Shown here: positions 53,903-62,836 of the stretch, piece after piece
Position numbering within the stretch: the first letter of the stretch is position 1
Layout of the letters: each line of letters begins with the position of its first letter
Assembly: GCF_028737195.1 (NCBI RefSeq)
Contig: NZ_JAQZAJ010000001.1
Span: forward strand, 124,001 to 188,000
DNA length: 64,000 bases
Origin: Pseudovibrio exalbescens
Lineage (GTDB): Bacteria > Pseudomonadota > Alphaproteobacteria > Rhizobiales > Stappiaceae
Reading direction: 5' to 3'
The notes under the pieces: generated by a model
What the model was told of the DNA's origin: nothing
What the model saw: the letters and a program-made list of their open reading frames with translations, nothing else
The model's database searches: none
Translations under genes and position numbers: made by a program

Positions 53903-54070
53903 TTGTTTGAAAGGCTGCGCTAAGCTTTCAGCGGGGTTTTGGTTGACAGGGAGGGCGTTAGACCTTTTCCTTGGCGTTGGCAGGTGGCCGAAAACCTGCC
54001 CAACAAAACAGGCCTTGCTGCTTGGAGGTTAGAGCGCTGGGCCAGACTCCGAAAAGGAGCGCGCAACGCC

Positions 54071-54550
54071 ATGCCTCAAAGTTCCATTAGCGCACCGGTT
54101 GCCGCACTAGCGGTTGTGTGCAGCCCTCTTGTATCCGCCGCCCGCGAGCCAGGCCTGAGTGATGCCCACCGCGAGGCTGTGAAGCAAACGATCCTCAACT
54201 GGACGCAGGCTCTTCTCAAGAACGATTTTGATACATGGCGCGGCTATTGGTGTGAGGAAGCCCTTCAGATGGCACCGCACCTGAAAAGGCTGATTGGCCT
54301 TACAGCCATGGAGCTGATGTTTGAAAACAAGGCCCACTGTGACCATCGGCTCTTTGACCTTACCGATTGGGCCGTTACAGGGCGTGGAGAGCTTGCGATT
54401 GCTGCCAATCAACTGACATGGGCCGATGACTGCGGTGAAACTCAAACCGTGAAGCAGGTTATCGTGTTGCGCGGGAGAAAAGAGGATGGTTGGAAAGTGG
54501 TGGCTCTGTCCTTTGGTGAGGTGAAAGCGGGCAGCGGCTTTACCTTTTGA
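54071..54550 (+). CDS. SnoaL/NTF2-like domain protein
   Basis: A 159-residue protein with a helix-rich start (DAHREAVKQTILNWTQALLKNDFDTWRGYWCEEALQMAP) and a beta-sheet end (GELAIAANQLTWADD ... VIVLRGRKEDGWKVVALSFG), the pattern of an NTF2-like cone fold. The ATG at 54071 is preceded by AAGGAG; the frame is open further upstream without support. It may have a short export segment at the N-terminus (PVAALAVVCSPLVSAA). Function unknown. Confidence 0.65.
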   Translation: MPQSSISAPVAALAVVCSPLVSAAREPGLSDAHREAVKQTILNWTQALLKNDFDTWRGYWCEEALQMAPHLKRLIGLTAMELMFENKAHCDHRLFDLTDWAVTGRGELAIAANQLTWADDCGETQTVKQVIVLRGRKEDGWKVVALSFGEVKAGSGFTF

Positions 54551-54660
54551 ACACCACAACGGCGAAAACAGCCTCACGCCATGAACCTTGAGGGCGTCAT
54601 CGGAGGACGCGCAGGGGCAGGTCGTCTGCTTTTGTTGCCCGATGATGAAGGGAACATGCC

Positions 54661-55032
54661 GTGATTTTTCGCCGGTTCAAGCAGTATGCCGCGGTCGCCA
54701 CCGTCGGTGGCAGTATCATGGTGTACGCCGCTCTTGAAGGCCCCCCCCTCGTGACAATGGCGCTTGAATCTGTTGCTGTCGCCGGGCTTTTCGGTATGGC
54801 GCAAAATGTTTTACCGCAAGACGCTCAGGAGGATGGCCGCGAGATCCTGAAGGACATGCTTCACCTTGCCGCGCAGGTGGAGGGCGACGATGACGATGCG
54901 CTGGCGGACCTTGAAGCGCACGGCGAGAAGCTTGCCTTGTGGCTGGTGAGCAAAGAGGGGCGCAAGGCTGGCGGAAAACTGCTGCATTGCCTGAGTGCAA
55001 GCACCCAAAAACACCCAGAGACGTCACCCTAG
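54661..55032 (+). CDS. hypothetical protein with a hydrophobic N-terminus
   Basis: A 123-residue protein starting at a GTG with AAGGGA seven bases upstream. Residues about 9-47 are hydrophobic (one or two helices); the rest is acidic and then basic. Family not recognised. The start overlaps the stop of a tiny 27-codon frame (GTGA), which may be chance. Confidence 0.5.
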   Translation: MIFRRFKQYAAVATVGGSIMVYAALEGPPLVTMALESVAVAGLFGMAQNVLPQDAQEDGREILKDMLHLAAQVEGDDDDALADLEAHGEKLALWLVSKEGRKAGGKLLHCLSASTQKHPETSP

Positions 55033-55132
55033 AGCGATGGCATGCCACAAAGAGTGATTGACGCTGCGTAATCTGACGCCATAGTGTCAAACCATCCTGA
55101 AATACTCATGCAAATCTGCGTGAGGCAAAACA

Positions 55133-55279
55133 ATGAAGAACATGGATGGCGCACACCAGACGGAACAGTCCAGCAGTATTGGTGTCTGGGTGGTCTTGCC
55201 AAAGGCGGCGAGCGAAAGCCTCTGTTTCCGAACGATCAGCAAGGGCGCGCGCGCTCGTGGCGGCTCAAGGCAGGGGTGA
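55133..55279 (+). CDS. possible 48-residue leader ORF before the TorD gene
   Basis: A short frame starting ATGAAGAACATGG with GAGG about 6 nt upstream. It stops 3 nt before the TorD ATG, which is the spacing of a coupled upstream gene. The product (MKNMDGAHQTEQSSSIGVW...) is basic at its C-terminus and matches no family I know. It could be a real small protein, a leader, or chance. Confidence 0.35.
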   Translation: MKNMDGAHQTEQSSSIGVWVVLPKAASESLCFRTISKGARARGGSRQG

Positions 55280-55282
55280 ATC

Positions 55283-55885
55283 ATGGATGTGAAAGCGCCC
55301 CTTGGCCCTGCGGTGCTCTGCGAGTGGTTTGCTGGCGTGTTCTTTAGGGAGTTGAGCCTGGAGCAGATGCAGATTTATGGGCGGGGCGGGTTCAAGGACC
55401 TTGCTGCTGAACTGGAAAAAGCCATCGGACTGCCAAGCGCTGGGCCGCTTGAGGAAATCAAGGGTGATATAAAGCGGTGGCAGCACTCCCCCTCAGCAGA
55501 GCTGGAGCTTGCAACGGACTTCGCATCACTGTTTCTGGCAAGCGGGCCGGGCGCGCCGTTGCCTTATGCGTCCTACTACACAACCAAGGGGCGGTGCCTG
55601 TTTGACGCGCCTCACGAACGCATGCTGGAACGGCTGGAGACGGCTGGCCTTGCCATGCTGGGAGAATGCAGGGAACCTGCAGACCATCTTTCCTTGCAGC
55701 TGAGCTATTTGGCGGAGCTTTATGCCTCAGATCAGCCCCTCGAAGCGCCGGGGGCGTTCATTGCCTCTGAGATGATGGAGTGGGTGCCGCTGTTCACGGG
55801 CGATGTTGCCCGCACGCCGACAAAGTTTGGCTTCCACAAGGCCAGCTTGAAGCTGCTGAATGCTTTCCTGAAGCAGGAAGTGTAA
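55283..55885 (+). CDS. TorD/DmsD-type redox-enzyme chaperone
   Basis: A 200-residue helical protein of the TorD family, which binds Tat signal peptides of molybdoenzymes and helps insert the cofactor. DFASLFLASGPGAPLPYASYY at about 75-95 and EPADHLSLQLSYLAELY near 130-147 are the family landmarks. AGGGG precedes the ATG. No molybdoenzyme or formate dehydrogenase gene is visible nearby, so its partner is elsewhere on the chromosome or absent. Confidence 0.82.
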   Translation: MDVKAPLGPAVLCEWFAGVFFRELSLEQMQIYGRGGFKDLAAELEKAIGLPSAGPLEEIKGDIKRWQHSPSAELELATDFASLFLASGPGAPLPYASYYTTKGRCLFDAPHERMLERLETAGLAMLGECREPADHLSLQLSYLAELYASDQPLEAPGAFIASEMMEWVPLFTGDVARTPTKFGFHKASLKLLNAFLKQEV

Positions 55886-56060
55886 GCGATTGGGCAAGAT
55901 GCGGCCTTTGGCGGAACGTTGTTCCGATTATGCCTTAGGTCAAAGCTTCTAGCAGAAAATTTTTCTAATAATCTGAGTTGGCCAATTGGATTCTTCGGTT
56001 ATCTCTGAGTGCGGTTCGAAGCAATACGGGGTGCCTTTGAACATGCATGAGGTTTGCAAA

Positions 56061-56519
56061 ATGAATATCGTAGAAACGGCTGACATGTGGGTCATAAGCG
56101 CAAAGAAACGCTTGTGTATTCACGATATCAAGGATGTGTCTCCGGGCCTTACTGCGCAGATCGAAGCAGAGATCGACCGGTTCGGTCTTGAGGTGGCTGG
56201 GCCTTGGGTGTTCATCTCTCACAACCTGCCAGAGAACGGGCGGGAGCTGTTTGACTGGGAGATGTGCCGACCAATCAGGAAACCGGCGCGGTATGACGGG
56301 GCGCTCACTGTGAGGCGGTTGGAGCCGGTGATGGCGGCCTCAACGCGCTATCAGGGCACCATGCAGGGCCTGTTTACCAAGGGCTACGGGCCGCTCTTGA
56401 AGGACATTTCGTTCTCGCGCCATGTGATCTCGGGTGAGAGCCGGGAGGTCTATCACAGTTGGAGCGGGCAAAAGGGGCCTTACCACGAAATCGAGATCCA
56501 GTTCGTGCTCTCCTACTAA
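56061..56519 (+). CDS. GyrI-like small-molecule-binding domain protein
   Basis: A 152-residue protein with the beta-alpha-beta SHS2/GyrI pattern: KRLCIHDIKDVSPGLTAQIEAEIDRFGLEVAGPWVFISHN, then DWEMCRPI and RYQGTMQGL. These domains bind small hydrophobic molecules or inhibit toxins. The ATG at 56061 has GAGG upstream; an earlier in-frame ATG lacks it. It stands alone after torD and is convergent with the RTX gene. Confidence 0.75.
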   Translation: MNIVETADMWVISAKKRLCIHDIKDVSPGLTAQIEAEIDRFGLEVAGPWVFISHNLPENGRELFDWEMCRPIRKPARYDGALTVRRLEPVMAASTRYQGTMQGLFTKGYGPLLKDISFSRHVISGESREVYHSWSGQKGPYHEIEIQFVLSY

Positions 56520-56597
56520 ACGGGCGATGGCGTACTGGGTGGCAACGGAGAGGAGATAAAGGGGCAGGGCCCCTTCATCTATCGTGATCAGTGACCT

Positions 56598-58737
56598 TTA
56601 CAGGAAGGAAAAATCATCCTGATGCAAGTCAGCGATGTTTACATCTTTGAGGGTGATTGAACTGTCCCCATCGATTGTGATCACAGTATTGGCACCTTGA
56701 TCTTCGGCTGCCGCGATGAGGGCAGTGAAGTCGGTGAACATTGAGCTGTCGATCTCAATCAAATCCTCGGAACCTGCTCCGGCGACAAAATCTGTAATCA
56801 CATCGTGTCCAGCTTCGTCAGACGCAAACAGGAACGTGTCGTTGCCTTCACCGCCAGTCAAAGTATCGCTGCCAAGCCCGGCATCTATTATGTCGTTGCC
56901 GCCATTTCCGACAATGACATCGTCCGCGTTACCACCCAGAAGGCTTTCCGCAGAATCGCTTCCGATAACTTCGAGAGGCGCACTATCGAAAGTCTCAATG
57001 ACAGGCGGCGTCTCTGACGGCTCATAGACTGTCCCATCCGGCCCAACGTAGTTGCCATCTGCATCTGGTGTGAAGATGTAAATTGAGCCTGAATCCTTCC
57101 CTTTGTCGTCGTCATACCTTGCGCTCACGACGACTACACCGTCTTCATTGATGGAGACTGATGAACCGAAAGCATCAAAAGGATCGCCATTGATACCATC
57201 AAACGCTCTCAGAACAATCTGCTTGTATCCATTGTTGTCATCGGGAACAAAGATCGAGGCTACATCATTGGAGCTTGCCACGATGACCCCTCCGGAGTTC
57301 ACATCTAGGTCGTAATTGGCACTTGCAATTCCGCTAAGCTTGGTCACCGAATAATTGCCAACATCATCAGGCTTATAAACGTAGACCGACTGGTTTGTAC
57401 CAACGACTATTGTACCGTCGTTCAGTGCCTCGCCATTACAGGCGATCGAACTTCCAGCCTCAGGCAAACGTAAGCGCATTTCAGCATACTGCCCTTCAGC
57501 GTTTGGTGTGAAAACCCGCGCCAGATTATTTGGGCCATCCTTTATGTATTGTGCCGAGGTTATGATAGTCCCGTTTTCATTCATGTCCATAAAGCCGCCG
57601 AAGCCGAGGTGTCCGCCGCGAAACGAAGAAACGAGCTTGGTTTCGATGTAGTCACCCTCACCATTTGGCGTGTAAACATAGATCTTGTCGGAGTTAGTAG
57701 ACACCGCTATAACGCCTGCTTCGGTCATGGAAAGGCCGCGAACGCCAATAGCATCTCCCGTGCGGCCATCGGAAGGTGTTAGTTTTGTGGATGTATAACT
57801 GCCAGTTTCGTCAGGTATGAAAACGTAGATCGATCCAGAGGATACTCCATTAACCGTATCGCCACTCGCTGCTACAGCTATTGTCCCGGTGCTGTTTACT
57901 GCAGTGCGAACACCAAACCAGTCACTCGCTGCTCGGTCAGCCGCAATCAACTTGTTTTCTGTGTAGTCACCGTCGCTTGTTGGCGTGTATACGTAAATGG
58001 AACCTCTTTTTCCATCATCGCTCGGCGATCCAACAACAACAACGCCACTGTCGTTAATTTGCGCATCCCTGCCGAACATGTCGCCTGTAGTTGCGTCAGA
58101 GGCGACAATCTTGGCGGGGCTTGCTGCACTCTCACTCTCGCCTTGGATGGTCACGGTCACTGTTTCAGTGGAACTTGATCCATGATTGTCTGTCACAGTG
58201 TATGTGAATGTGTCGGTGGCCAGTTCTCCGTGATTCAAGGCATCGAACTTGCCGTTTGGATCATATGAAAACGTACCATCTTCTTTGATTGTCACCGTTC
58301 CAAGTGTGCCCGTGGTGTCAACTTGCAAACTGTGGCTATCGTTGGTGTCGGGGTCAGTGAAGCTAGGCGCAATGTTGATTGCTGTTTGTTCGTCTGTCTG
58401 CGGTGCTAAGGCCACCGCTACTGGACCATCGTTTCGGCCGGTCAGTGTTATTGTAACTGTGGAAGTTGAGCTTTCGCCAAAAGCGTCTGCTACTGTGTAG
58501 GAGAAAGTTTCGATCGCGGTCTCACCTGCTGCGAGATGGTCGAACGCGGTTCCGGGATCATATTGGAACATGTCATCTGATGTAACTATGCCCGTTCCAA
58601 GCATTCCTTCGGTGTTTAGAACAAGTGTGTGAAAGTCTGCCAGATCAAGGTCTTCAAAAAAAAACGCGGATTGTAGCTGCGCCATTCTCGTCTGTTTGAA
58701 CTGCCACAGGATAGGTTTTAGGGGCGTTGTTTAGCAT
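56598..58737 (-). CDS. RTX/VCBS-repeat secreted protein interrupted at a homopolymer tract
   Basis: The long frame (56598-58685, 695 residues) has two VCBS/cadherin-like repeats (about 40-85 and 110-180), then FG-GAP-like repeats (about 200-570), and ends with RTX nonapeptide-like repeats GNGGNDIIDAG ... GGEGNDTFLF and a type-I-secretion-like tail. Its first ATG has a poor ribosome site. A much better start, the ATG at 58737 after GGAG, reads NAPKTYPVAVQTDENGAATIRVFFEDLDLA in another frame. The two frames join if the 9-bp T run at 58656-58664 (coding strand) loses one base. So this is likely a phase-variable, slippage-read or mis-sequenced gene. Confidence 0.8.
58656..58664. repeat. 9-bp homopolymer (poly-A/T) at the frame junction
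   Basis: Nine A on the + strand, nine T on the coding strand, lie near codon 25 of the strongly-started reading frame. With eight T, the frame from the ATG at 58737 continues into the long downstream frame without a stop; with nine T it ends at a TGA. Confidence 0.9.
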
Positions 58738-58940
58738 TGCCTAAACTCCAAGAGATTATTGCCGAGGCACCCTAAGGTTGCGTGGCTTGCGCGGAGCTTT
58801 ACTTGAGTATGCAGGCATCACATGGAGAGGCAGTCCCGATAGCAGGCTGATCAGTTTTGCCGTTTAGTCATACGCCAAAGCTCAATGACCATAGGTCAGA
58901 GCATGACTGATTGATCAGCAAAAAATTAAGGGGAGAAGAG

Positions 58941-59014
58941 TGGAGGCCTCTGCCGGAATCGAACCGGCGTACACGGATTTGCAATCCGCTGCGTCACCAC
59001 TCCGCCAAGAGGCC
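58941..59014 (-). tRNA. tRNA-Cys (GCA)
   Basis: A 74-nt cloverleaf on the minus strand with anticodon GCA in ATTGCAAA, the T-arm GGTTCGATTCC and an encoded CCA. It lies between the RTX gene and the DUF2793 gene. Transfer RNA genes are common insertion points for islands, but no flanking repeats or integrase were seen. Confidence 0.96.
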
Positions 59015-59261
59015 GCCGTTGTGGTGTGGAGTGGCTTTTCTGACATTTGGCGGAGATAGTCAAGCGTCCATCAGAAAATATCGCCCCAGAATTGTGAAAA
59101 ACCTACGGGGCTCAGGGGTTTTACGGCGTTTGTTGCAGCGGTGTGACGTCGGGTTTTGTTATGGCGGCGATGGCTGCGAGGGCTTGCAAAAAACTTATCC
59201 CCCTAACTGGGGCGACAGGCACAGTGGAGGGCATCGGTTTCATTCTCAGCGGGGCTTGGTC

Positions 59262-60074
59262 ATGTCTTCTTCTGCGCGCCTTGGTTTGCCTTTCATCGCG
59301 TCCTCTCAGGCGCAAAAGCATGTCACTCACAATGAGGCGCTGTTTCGGCTTGACCAACTGGTCTCCTGCGCGGTGGAACGGCGCGACCTGAGCGCGCCAC
59401 CAAGCGCCCTGGAGGGGCAGGGCTTCATTGTGTCGGCCAATCCCGTGGATGCTTGGGCAGGGCGCGAGGGGCAGCTTGCTTTCTTTGTTGACGGGGCGTG
59501 GTCCCTGCTGGCCCCGGTCGAGGGCCAGCTGGTTTACATCGCCGCAGAAGAAGCGCTTGCCGTTTATGGCAGGGAAGGCTGGACGATCATCAGCGCGCCT
59601 GCGGGCCTTGGCGGCATTTTGAGCGTTGGTGGTGGCGGAGGAACCAATCTCGGGGTTGGGGGGGATGGGCCTGCGGAGCGGCTTCAGGTGTTCGGCAACA
59701 GCATTGTCGCAACGGCTCCCGCAGGGGCGCATTCGGGCTTCCATGTGGTGGAGGAGCTTCTCTCCGACCTTTCAGGCAGTGTGGTGGAGACGTCAATCCA
59801 GTTTCCGGACAGAGCCATCGTGCTTTGCGTTTCAACGCGCACCGTAACCGCGGTGAGCGGTGCATCCTCGTATGACTGTGGCATTAGCGGGGAGACATCC
59901 AAGTTCGGTGGTTCATTGGGCGCTGCAGAAGGCGCGACCAATGCAGGGGTGATTGGCCCACAAGCCGTCTACAGCCCCACACGGGTGAGACTGACGGCAA
60001 ACGGCGGCAGCTTTACGGGCGGGGCCGTTCGCGTGGCGCTGCACTACTTTTTGCCGCAGGTGCCGCTAGCCTGA
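59262..60074 (+). CDS. DUF2793 domain protein (gene-transfer-agent/phage-tail-like)
   Basis: A 270-residue protein. ARLGLPFIASSQAQKHVTHNEALFRLDQLV at the start and the following EGQGFIVSANPVDAWAGREGQLAFFVDGAW match DUF2793, a domain seen in phage tail and gene-transfer-agent proteins of alphaproteobacteria. The glycine-rich linker near residue 125 precedes a beta-rich C-terminal part. I chose the ATG at 59262; upstream sequence overlaps the tRNA-Cys region. No other phage gene is nearby. Confidence 0.75.
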   Translation: MSSSARLGLPFIASSQAQKHVTHNEALFRLDQLVSCAVERRDLSAPPSALEGQGFIVSANPVDAWAGREGQLAFFVDGAWSLLAPVEGQLVYIAAEEALAVYGREGWTIISAPAGLGGILSVGGGGGTNLGVGGDGPAERLQVFGNSIVATAPAGAHSGFHVVEELLSDLSGSVVETSIQFPDRAIVLCVSTRTVTAVSGASSYDCGISGETSKFGGSLGAAEGATNAGVIGPQAVYSPTRVRLTANGGSFTGGAVRVALHYFLPQVPLA

Positions 60075-60230
60075 CGGTCCGGCTGCGTCGCTCTGTCCTG
60101 CAGTGGTTACCGACGAAAGAGAGGGGCATATTGGTAAAAACGCTTCATTTTTGGCAGTGCGCGTGCTTGTATTTGCGTGCATGGGGCGATATGCACCTAC
60201 CAGCTTATCCGATTTGAAAATGAGGACGTT

Positions 60231-60890
60231 ATGGCCGACTACGTGCAGTCCAGAACCCGCATGGTCGATAATCAACTTCGCACCAATGACATTACAGATC
60301 TCCGCATTCTGGATGCTATGGGGGAAGTGCCTCGCGAGACTTTCGTGCCGGAAGAGCAGAAGTCCATCGCCTATATCGATGAAGACATCCCCATGAACGG
60401 TGCTGGCCTGCGCAAGATGCTGAAGCCGCACATTCTGGGCAAGCTGCTGCAGCTGGCAAGCATCGCAAAAGATGATGTGGTGCTGGTGGTTGGCGCTGGC
60501 ACGGGCTACAGCGTGGCGATTGCGTCCAAGCTCTGCGATTCCGTGGTGGGCGTTGAGCAGGACGAGGCCATGGCCGCCGAAGCTTCTACCATTCTTGCCG
60601 ATCTGGGCATCGAAAACGCTGCCGTGATCGATGGCGAGATGCGCCAGGGGTACGCCTCGGACGCGCCATACGATGTGATTGTGATCGACGGGTCGGTCGA
60701 ATCGATTCCTTCTGCGCTTTTTGACCAGCTTAAAAACGATGGTCGTCTGGTGGCAATCGAGCAGTCTGGGCCAACAGGCGAGGCGAATATCTACTACAAG
60801 ACACAGGAAACTGTGAGTTCTCGATTTGCCTTCAATGCCAGTGGCGCCCCTCTGCCGGGTTTCGAGAAGCCAAAGAGCTTTACATTTTAA
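60231..60890 (+). CDS. pcm: protein-L-isoaspartate O-methyltransferase family protein
   Basis: A 219-residue methyltransferase. MVDNQLRTNDITDLRILDAMGEVPRETFVPEE at the start and the SAM loop VVLVVGAGTGYSVAIAS near residue 85 are diagnostic. GAGGA lies 6 nt upstream of the ATG. It repairs isoaspartyl residues in typical members, but the protein is a shorter, Rhizobiales-type Pcm that sits just before tolC, so its role could differ. The gene order pcm-tolC-popZ-valS is conserved in the order. Confidence 0.88.
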   Translation: MADYVQSRTRMVDNQLRTNDITDLRILDAMGEVPRETFVPEEQKSIAYIDEDIPMNGAGLRKMLKPHILGKLLQLASIAKDDVVLVVGAGTGYSVAIASKLCDSVVGVEQDEAMAAEASTILADLGIENAAVIDGEMRQGYASDAPYDVIVIDGSVESIPSALFDQLKNDGRLVAIEQSGPTGEANIYYKTQETVSSRFAFNASGAPLPGFEKPKSFTF

Positions 60891-60898
60891 CGGAGTAG

Positions 60899-60929
60899 AA
60901 TCTGCGGAGGGGACCAAAACCCGCAGATT
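60899..60929 (+). terminator. hairpin after pcm
   Basis: AATCTGCGG (60899-60907) and CCGCAGATT (60921-60929) form a perfect 9-bp stem with a 13-nt loop, nine bases past the pcm stop. There is only a short T-run. Confidence 0.6.
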
Positions 60930-61232
60930 TACAGTTAATGCTTTGTAAAGAAATCGCGACGCATCCTTGCGAAAGTCGTGGAGAAGCGGACATCCTGTAG
61001 TTTGCGTGAAGTCCGACTCGTGCAAATCAAGTACAAACAGTGTTCGACCTGTAAGTTTTGCCAAAAACTTCGCGATTGTTGCTCGTTCGCCTCAGCACTT
61101 GTTTTTTTTGCGGAATTCGAGTGTCCTCGGGTTCCAGACCGCGGATGTGAACAGTATACGTTGGTCGCAGGTGTTGGAATTAATTGGTTCGAGGCAGCGG
61201 TAAAGCGTTGCACCTGACTTGAGGCTGTAAAA
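60930..61232. other. leader region upstream of tolC
   Basis: About 300 bp with no supported gene or RNA. It contains an 8-bp T-run near 61102-61109 and presumably the tolC promoter, which I could not assign. Confidence 0.4.
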
Positions 61233-62609
61233 GTGATTTCTAAACGACTTCTGGCGACAGTAGCAGGCGCGTGTTTGATGGTTTCGGCATCTGCCGTACA
61301 TGCGCAATCCATTCGCGACGCACTGTCCGCTACATACCAAAACAATCCGACACTCAACGCCGCTCGCGCTCAGCTGCGTGGCGTAGATGAAAACGTACCT
61401 CAGGCTCTGGCCGGTTGGCGTCCATCCATCACCGGCTCTGCGGCTGTAGGCATGGTCAACCAGTCTGATCAGGGCTTCACGGGTGGCGGTTTCTCCGACA
61501 CGACGGTCGCCGTTCAGGTGGTTCAGCCGTTGTTTCGCGGTTTCCGAACAGTGAACTCAACCCGGCAGGCGGAAGCGATTGTGCGGGCACAGCGGGAAGA
61601 CCTGCGTGTGACCGAGCAGACCGCCTTGTTGCAGGCCGCAACGGCGTACATGGACGTGATCCGGGATACCGGTATCGTGGCGCTGCGCCGGAGTGACTTG
61701 AAGTTCCAGGAAGAGCTTGTGCGGGCCTCCAAGGACCGCTTCAGCGTGGGTGAGGGCACTCGTACAGATGTTGCGCAGGCGGAAGCCGGGCGCGCGCGTT
61801 CTCAGTCCGCTTTGAACACCGCACTGGCGAATCTGAATACAAGCCGCGCGGTTTTCCGTCAGGTGATTGGTGTCGATCCAAAGAACCTGAACCCACGTTC
61901 CAACGTTGCCAGCCTCTTGCCGAAGTCTGTGAGTCAGGCAATTGCGGTCGGTCAGGAAGAGCATCCTTCCATCATGTCGGCGCTTCACTTCGTTGATGCC
62001 GGTATCTTTGCGGTCAAGACTGCGGAAGGCACCTTGCTGCCAACGGTGAACGTGGAGGGTAATCTTTCAAGCAATTACCGCAGCTCCAATGGTCGTTCAT
62101 TAGGTGGCAACGGCACCACCAATACGGCGTCCATCTTCGGCCGCGTGACTGTGCCAATCTATCAGCAGGGTACCGAGTACTCCGCGATCCGTCAGGCCAA
62201 GGAAGAACTCGGCCAGACCGAGATTCTGGTTGACGTGGCACGCGACACGGTGCGCGCGCAGGCGATCTCTTCTTGGGGCCAGCTGAACGCATCGGAAGCA
62301 TCGATCACTGCAGCTCAGGCTGAAGTGGCTGCTGCGACGCTGGCATTGGAAGGTGTTGTTGAAGAGCAGCGCGTTGGTCAGCGGACCACACTTGATGTTC
62401 TCGACTCGCAGAGCGATCTGGTAGATGCGCGTGTGACCCTGATTACCGCACAGCGCGACAAGGTTGTGGCAGCCTACGCACTCCTAAGCTCTGTTGGCCG
62501 CCTGAACTACACCCACCTTGGGCTGACCGTGCCGCAGTATGATCCGCGAGAGCACTATAACGCGGTGCGTGACAAGTGGATCGGCTTACGTACGCCGGAT
62601 GGCCGCTAA
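61233..62609 (+). CDS. tolC: TolC-family outer-membrane efflux protein
   Basis: A 458-residue outer-membrane channel. A signal peptide ends near residue 25 (ASAVHAQS), the first mature residues are IRDALSATYQNNPTLNAARAQLRG, and the two long helical OEP repeats start near 33 and 245. TolC is the exit duct for type I secretion and drug efflux; the RTX protein 2.5 kb away is a plausible client, though no HlyB/HlyD genes are here. GTG start with GAGG upstream. Confidence 0.93.
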   Translation: MISKRLLATVAGACLMVSASAVHAQSIRDALSATYQNNPTLNAARAQLRGVDENVPQALAGWRPSITGSAAVGMVNQSDQGFTGGGFSDTTVAVQVVQPLFRGFRTVNSTRQAEAIVRAQREDLRVTEQTALLQAATAYMDVIRDTGIVALRRSDLKFQEELVRASKDRFSVGEGTRTDVAQAEAGRARSQSALNTALANLNTSRAVFRQVIGVDPKNLNPRSNVASLLPKSVSQAIAVGQEEHPSIMSALHFVDAGIFAVKTAEGTLLPTVNVEGNLSSNYRSSNGRSLGGNGTTNTASIFGRVTVPIYQQGTEYSAIRQAKEELGQTEILVDVARDTVRAQAISSWGQLNASEASITAAQAEVAAATLALEGVVEEQRVGQRTTLDVLDSQSDLVDARVTLITAQRDKVVAAYALLSSVGRLNYTHLGLTVPQYDPREHYNAVRDKWIGLRTPDGR

Positions 62610-62633
62610 GGGCTAATTGATCTCAATTGAGAT

Positions 62634-62660
62634 GAGGGGGGCGTAAGCTCCCCTTTTTCT
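62634..62660 (+). terminator. terminator after tolC
   Basis: AGGGGGGC (about 62635-62642) with GCTCCCCT and loop GTAA makes an 8-bp stem, followed by TTTTTC. Lies 26 bp past the tolC stop. Confidence 0.75.
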
Positions 62661-62836
62661 TTTGGAAAACCTTGAGTAATCCTCGGGTTTTCTGTGGGCA
62701 GAGAAGCTTTGAACTCTGTCGCGTGGTGTTCATCAAGGGTCTATATCCCTTAATATTAATTGATGATTAATTGTTGGCGCTCGAGTCGTATGTTGCAACT
62801 TCGAGCCATGTTTTCTCACGGAACGAGGGGGATGCC

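Noticed and set aside
54581-54664. 27-codon frame overlapping the GTG start at 54661
   Set aside because: The start has no ribosome site and the product is very short; treated as chance overlap.
55084-55347. 87-residue alternative frame before TorD
   Set aside because: It runs through the TorD start in another frame and has no ribosome site; the 48-codon frame with GAGG is the better candidate.
58938-60080. Prophage at tRNA-Cys
   Set aside because: Only one phage-like domain (DUF2793) is present; no integrase, portal, terminase or flanking repeat was seen.
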